DNA of 8,001 nt from an uncultured bacterium. Lineage in GTDB: Bacteria; Bdellovibrionota_C; UBA2361; SZUA-149; CALKYB01. The position numbers and the translations under genes were made by a program. Of this stretch, positions 6,552 through 8,001 are shown piece by piece. The stretch covers positions 1 through 8,001 of the forward strand of contig CALKYB010000159.1 in the NCBI GenBank assembly GCA_938003565.1. The letters run 5' to 3'. The stretch's first letter is position 1. Each line of letters opens with the position of its first letter. The notes under the pieces were generated by a model. The model searched no databases. It was not told where the DNA came from and worked only from the letters and a program-made list of their open reading frames with translations.

Positions 6552-7412
6552 CTATTCTTCGACAGCAACCTCAGGCCCACCTTCTCCACGAACTGAAAAC
6601 TGAACTCTTCGGTTAACAGCGTAAGCCCATTCAGAGCCTTCGGCGAAGATTGGTCTCTTCTCACCAAAAGTAGCCGGCGAGAGACGATCAGGAGCTATAC
6701 CCAATTCAATCAACTCTTTAATTACTCTTTGGGCTCTTCTCATACCAAGTGCGGTATTATACTTATCACCACCCCTAACATCGGCATGACCTTCTACACT
6801 AATACCCAAAGAGGGAACGGAAGCTAGCAACTGGGACACCTGTCTAACACGCCCCCGACCTAAGGCATTAAGTTTCGACTGGTTGTAATCAAAAGCAATA
6901 TCAGGAATATAAACTTGTCGCTCCGACAACCAACTACCGTCGCCATCACCGATTCCACCACCGATTCCACTTCCATATAAACCATGTCCACCACCAGAAC
7001 CATCGCCTCTGCCATGGATAAGGGCAGAAGGTCCCGCTGAGAGCGAATTATAGGGAGCGACATTGTTACAGTCCGGCACAGAACCCATAGGATCGAAACA
7101 GACAGACTCTCTGTAATCAAAGGGTTCTCTGAAACCAAACAAACTTCTATTAAAAGGATTACTCGCCATGAATGCACTTATTGGTCGAATAGCTGCCTCT
7201 CGAGCCGCCCAACCAAAGGGGTGCAGAGCATATGCCAATAGTCTCAAAGGATGACCTTCCGACTCTCGATACCTAGGGCTATTATGATAAAAATGCACAC
7301 CATTGTCTCGGGGGAGCGTGTCTTGAGCAAAGCTAGTAGACGGCGTTCCAATAGCAAGTGCCAAAGCACCAACTGTCAAGAAACTGCGAGAAATAATTTT
7401 TTTGATAACCAT
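6552..7412 (-). CDS. OmpA-family peptidoglycan-binding protein
   Basis: Residues 1-29 are a Sec signal peptide: basic KK at 4-5, a hydrophobic core (FLTVGALALAIG) and likely cleavage after SFA. The C-terminal part (about 166-275) is an OmpA/Pal domain, with IAFDYNQSKLN (172-182), VEGHADVRGGDKYNTALG (206-223), RRAQRV (225-230) and NRRVQFSV (267-274). Asp211 and Arg226 are 15 residues apart, as in the pair that grips diaminopimelate of peptidoglycan. The protein should anchor to the wall from the periplasm or outer membrane. The front half is not a beta-barrel: it has GHPLRLLAYALHPFGWAA (53-70), then RPISAFMASN (76-85) and two cysteines (105, 115) that could form a disulfide. A glycine-rich linker (about 134-160) joins the halves. 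There is no lipobox. A good ribosome site, AAGAGGG, precedes the ATG. It is transcribed alone and ends at the shared terminator. Confidence 0.93.
   Translation of the reverse strand: MVIKKIISRSFLTVGALALAIGTPSTSFAQDTLPRDNGVHFYHNSPRYRESEGHPLRLLAYALHPFGWAAREAAIRPISAFMASNPFNRSLFGFREPFDYRESVCFDPMGSVPDCNNVAPYNSLSAGPSALIHGRGDGSGGGHGLYGSGIGGGIGDGDGSWLSERQVYIPDIAFDYNQSKLNALGRGRVRQVSQLLASVPSLGISVEGHADVRGGDKYNTALGMRRAQRVIKELIELGIAPDRLSPATFGEKRPIFAEGSEWAYAVNRRVQFSVRGEGGPEVAVEE
6948..6971. repeat. 12-bp tandem duplication in the glycine-rich linker
   Basis: ACCGATTCCACC (6948-6959) is followed directly by ACCGATTCCACT (6960-6971), differing only at the last base. It encodes part of the glycine-rich linker (about GSGIGGGIGDG) of the OmpA-like protein and keeps the frame. 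Replication slippage could change the linker length in four-residue steps. Confidence 0.75.
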
Positions 7413-7417
7413 AAAGG

Positions 7418-7424
7418 CCCTCTT
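7418..7424 (-). promoter_or_regulatory. Shine-Dalgarno site of the OmpA-like gene
   Basis: AAGAGGG on the minus strand lies five bases upstream of the ATG at 7412. It is the clearest ribosome binding site in the window; the other genes have weak or no such motif. It supports the chosen start, which also begins the signal peptide. Confidence 0.8.
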
Positions 7425-7687
7425 GAGATAAATGGGGTTCTTGCCTAAATTACAATAAATATTTCCAAAAAATTAACTAAAAATCTTACTTTTAAATTCT
7501 ATATAAAAAATGCGTAATGAGGTTCTTGTTTGAAGACCCCTAACAACCATTTCTATGGACGGGAGACTAGAACAAATCTACTACTATTTCCTATACCTTA
7601 TAGGCATATCAAACGCTTAACGGGCAAGAAAGAACTTTATTAAGGACTAAGAGATTTTGACAAAAAAAAACCCTAATCCTTCAAAAA

Positions 7688-7717
7688 TCCTGTTGAAAAC
7701 ATAAGTTATCAACAGGA
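7688..7717 (-). terminator. Long hairpin, probable terminator of the rhodanese transcript
   Basis: TCCTGTTGA (7688-7696) and TCAACAGGA (7709-7717) are perfect reverse complements. Inside them, after a T-T mismatch, AAC and GTT extend the stem to a four-base loop. On the minus strand the hairpin is followed by five T's and, 16 bases further on, by a run of nine T's. It lies about 170 bases after the rhodanese stop. The arms also resemble DnaA boxes, an alternative reading given under findings. Confidence 0.5.
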
Positions 7718-7884
7718 AATACCTAAAACAGAGCAAAAGCCAATCACCTGCTACCTTGAGGATTGAGTTTTCTTGATTTTGAAGGTGAAAGTGCGGACCA
7801 TTCAGGTAGAGAACGACGAAATACTGTTATTGCATTCGAATTAGATTAGCTAGAGAGTCTACACAAGCACAGCCCCACCTGAAG

Positions 7885-8001
7885 CTACAGCTGGTTCCAA
7901 GCAACGATACCACCCAGAAGGTTTTCTAAATTTCCCAAACCTGAAGCTTCAAGCATCTTAATAACTTCAGCACTCCTACCACCCATTTTACAATATACTA
8001 C
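7885..8001 (-). CDS. Rhodanese-like sulfurtransferase, C-terminal end (partial)
   Basis: The minus-strand frame entering from the right edge encodes 38 residues before a TAG stop at 7885-7887. It begins VVYCKMGGRSAEVIKML, which holds the rhodanese active-site loop CxxGGRS with the catalytic cysteine, and continues with LLGGIVAWNQL, the usual end of the fold (NLxGGixaW). Rhodaneses carry sulfur as a persulfide on that cysteine and pass it to cyanide, thiols or cofactor pathways. The protein stops straight after the conserved GGIVAW, so nothing follows the rhodanese domain. This argues against a MoeB-rhodanese fusion with its usual extra tail, but domains upstream cannot be excluded. The start and most of the gene lie outside the window, so substrate and partners are unknown. 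Confidence 0.88.
   Translation of the reverse strand, partial: VVYCKMGGRSAEVIKMLEASGLGNLENLLGGIVAWNQL

Larger units (their letters stand above)
7413..7884. other. 472-bp intergenic region without a convincing gene
   Basis: This lies upstream of the OmpA-like gene and downstream of the rhodanese, both on the minus strand. The part nearest the OmpA gene (about 7440-7510) is very AT-rich and should hold its promoter, though no clear -35/-10 pair was found. Other elements are a perfect 6-3-6 dyad CCTATA-CCT-TATAGG (7590-7604), a TTGACA (7657-7662) without a partnering -10, and the hairpin at 7688-7717. Open frames are tiny (for example 21 residues at 7555-7620) and lack ribosome sites. No tRNA or known RNA fold was recognised. 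Confidence 0.6.

Noticed and set aside
6428..6667. Minus-strand open frame of 79 codons crossing the terminator
   Set aside because: It overlaps the end of the OmpA-like gene in another frame, runs through the strong hairpin at 6501-6534, and encodes no recognisable domain.
6860..7177. Minus-strand open frame of 105 codons
   Set aside because: It lies wholly inside the OmpA-like gene in another frame; the OmpA frame has a signal peptide, conserved domain and ribosome site.
7251..7448. Plus-strand open frame of 65 codons antisense to the OmpA-like start
   Set aside because: It has no recognisable product or ribosome site and overlaps the well-supported signal peptide region on the other strand.
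7555..7620. 21-residue plus-strand open frame with a hydrophobic core
   Set aside because: It has no Shine-Dalgarno motif and no promoter, and such a short frame is expected by chance in an AT-rich gap.
7657..7685. TTGACA consensus -35 box on the plus strand
   Set aside because: No -10-like hexamer occurs at 16-18 bp, and no plus-strand gene follows within the window.
7413..7884. Replication origin
   Set aside because: Only two imperfect DnaA-like boxes are present, with no box cluster and no dnaA, dnaN or gidA nearby; the hairpin is explained more simply as a terminator.

Overview
The window is about 8 kb of gene-dense, moderately AT-rich bacterial chromosome. The organism looks Gram-negative: one gene encodes a Sec-exported OmpA/Pal-type peptidoglycan-binding protein. 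The mix of DprA, a 'QDLCGPK'-type pyruvate kinase, single-copy MerR-like regulators and an OmpA protein with a non-barrel front half fits a deltaproteobacterial-grade lineage (Bdellovibrionota, Myxococcota, SAR324 and similar). That placement is inference, not proof. I see no insertion sequence, prophage, CRISPR array, tRNA or rRNA.

Layout from left to right: dprA on the minus strand (11-1234); a 241-bp divergent gap containing a perfect 6-4-6 palindrome; a 585-residue membrane protein on the plus strand (1476-3233) with an L7/L12-C-terminal-like front domain, a long acidic region, one membrane segment and a periplasmic tail; pyruvate kinase pyk on the plus strand (3373-4821); a convergent MerR-like regulator on the minus strand (4864-5598); a 256-bp divergent control region with a good sigma70-type promoter; a small helix-turn-helix/coiled-coil protein on the plus strand (5855-6460); a strong bidirectional terminator (6501-6534); an OmpA-family protein on the minus strand (6552-7412); a 472-bp stretch without a convincing gene; and the C-terminal end of a rhodanese on the minus strand (7885 to beyond 8001).

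There is no obvious multi-gene operon. Most genes look like single transcription units arranged divergently or convergently. dprA (DNA uptake and RecA loading) and pyk (glycolysis) are housekeeping genes. The two HTH genes at 4864-6460 share one intergenic control region and may form a small regulatory module. The least explained items are the 585-residue protein, which appears to join a ribosomal-stalk-like cytoplasmic domain to a periplasmic domain, and the MerR-like protein, whose DNA-binding domain lies in the middle of the chain. I found no clear defence or mobile system.
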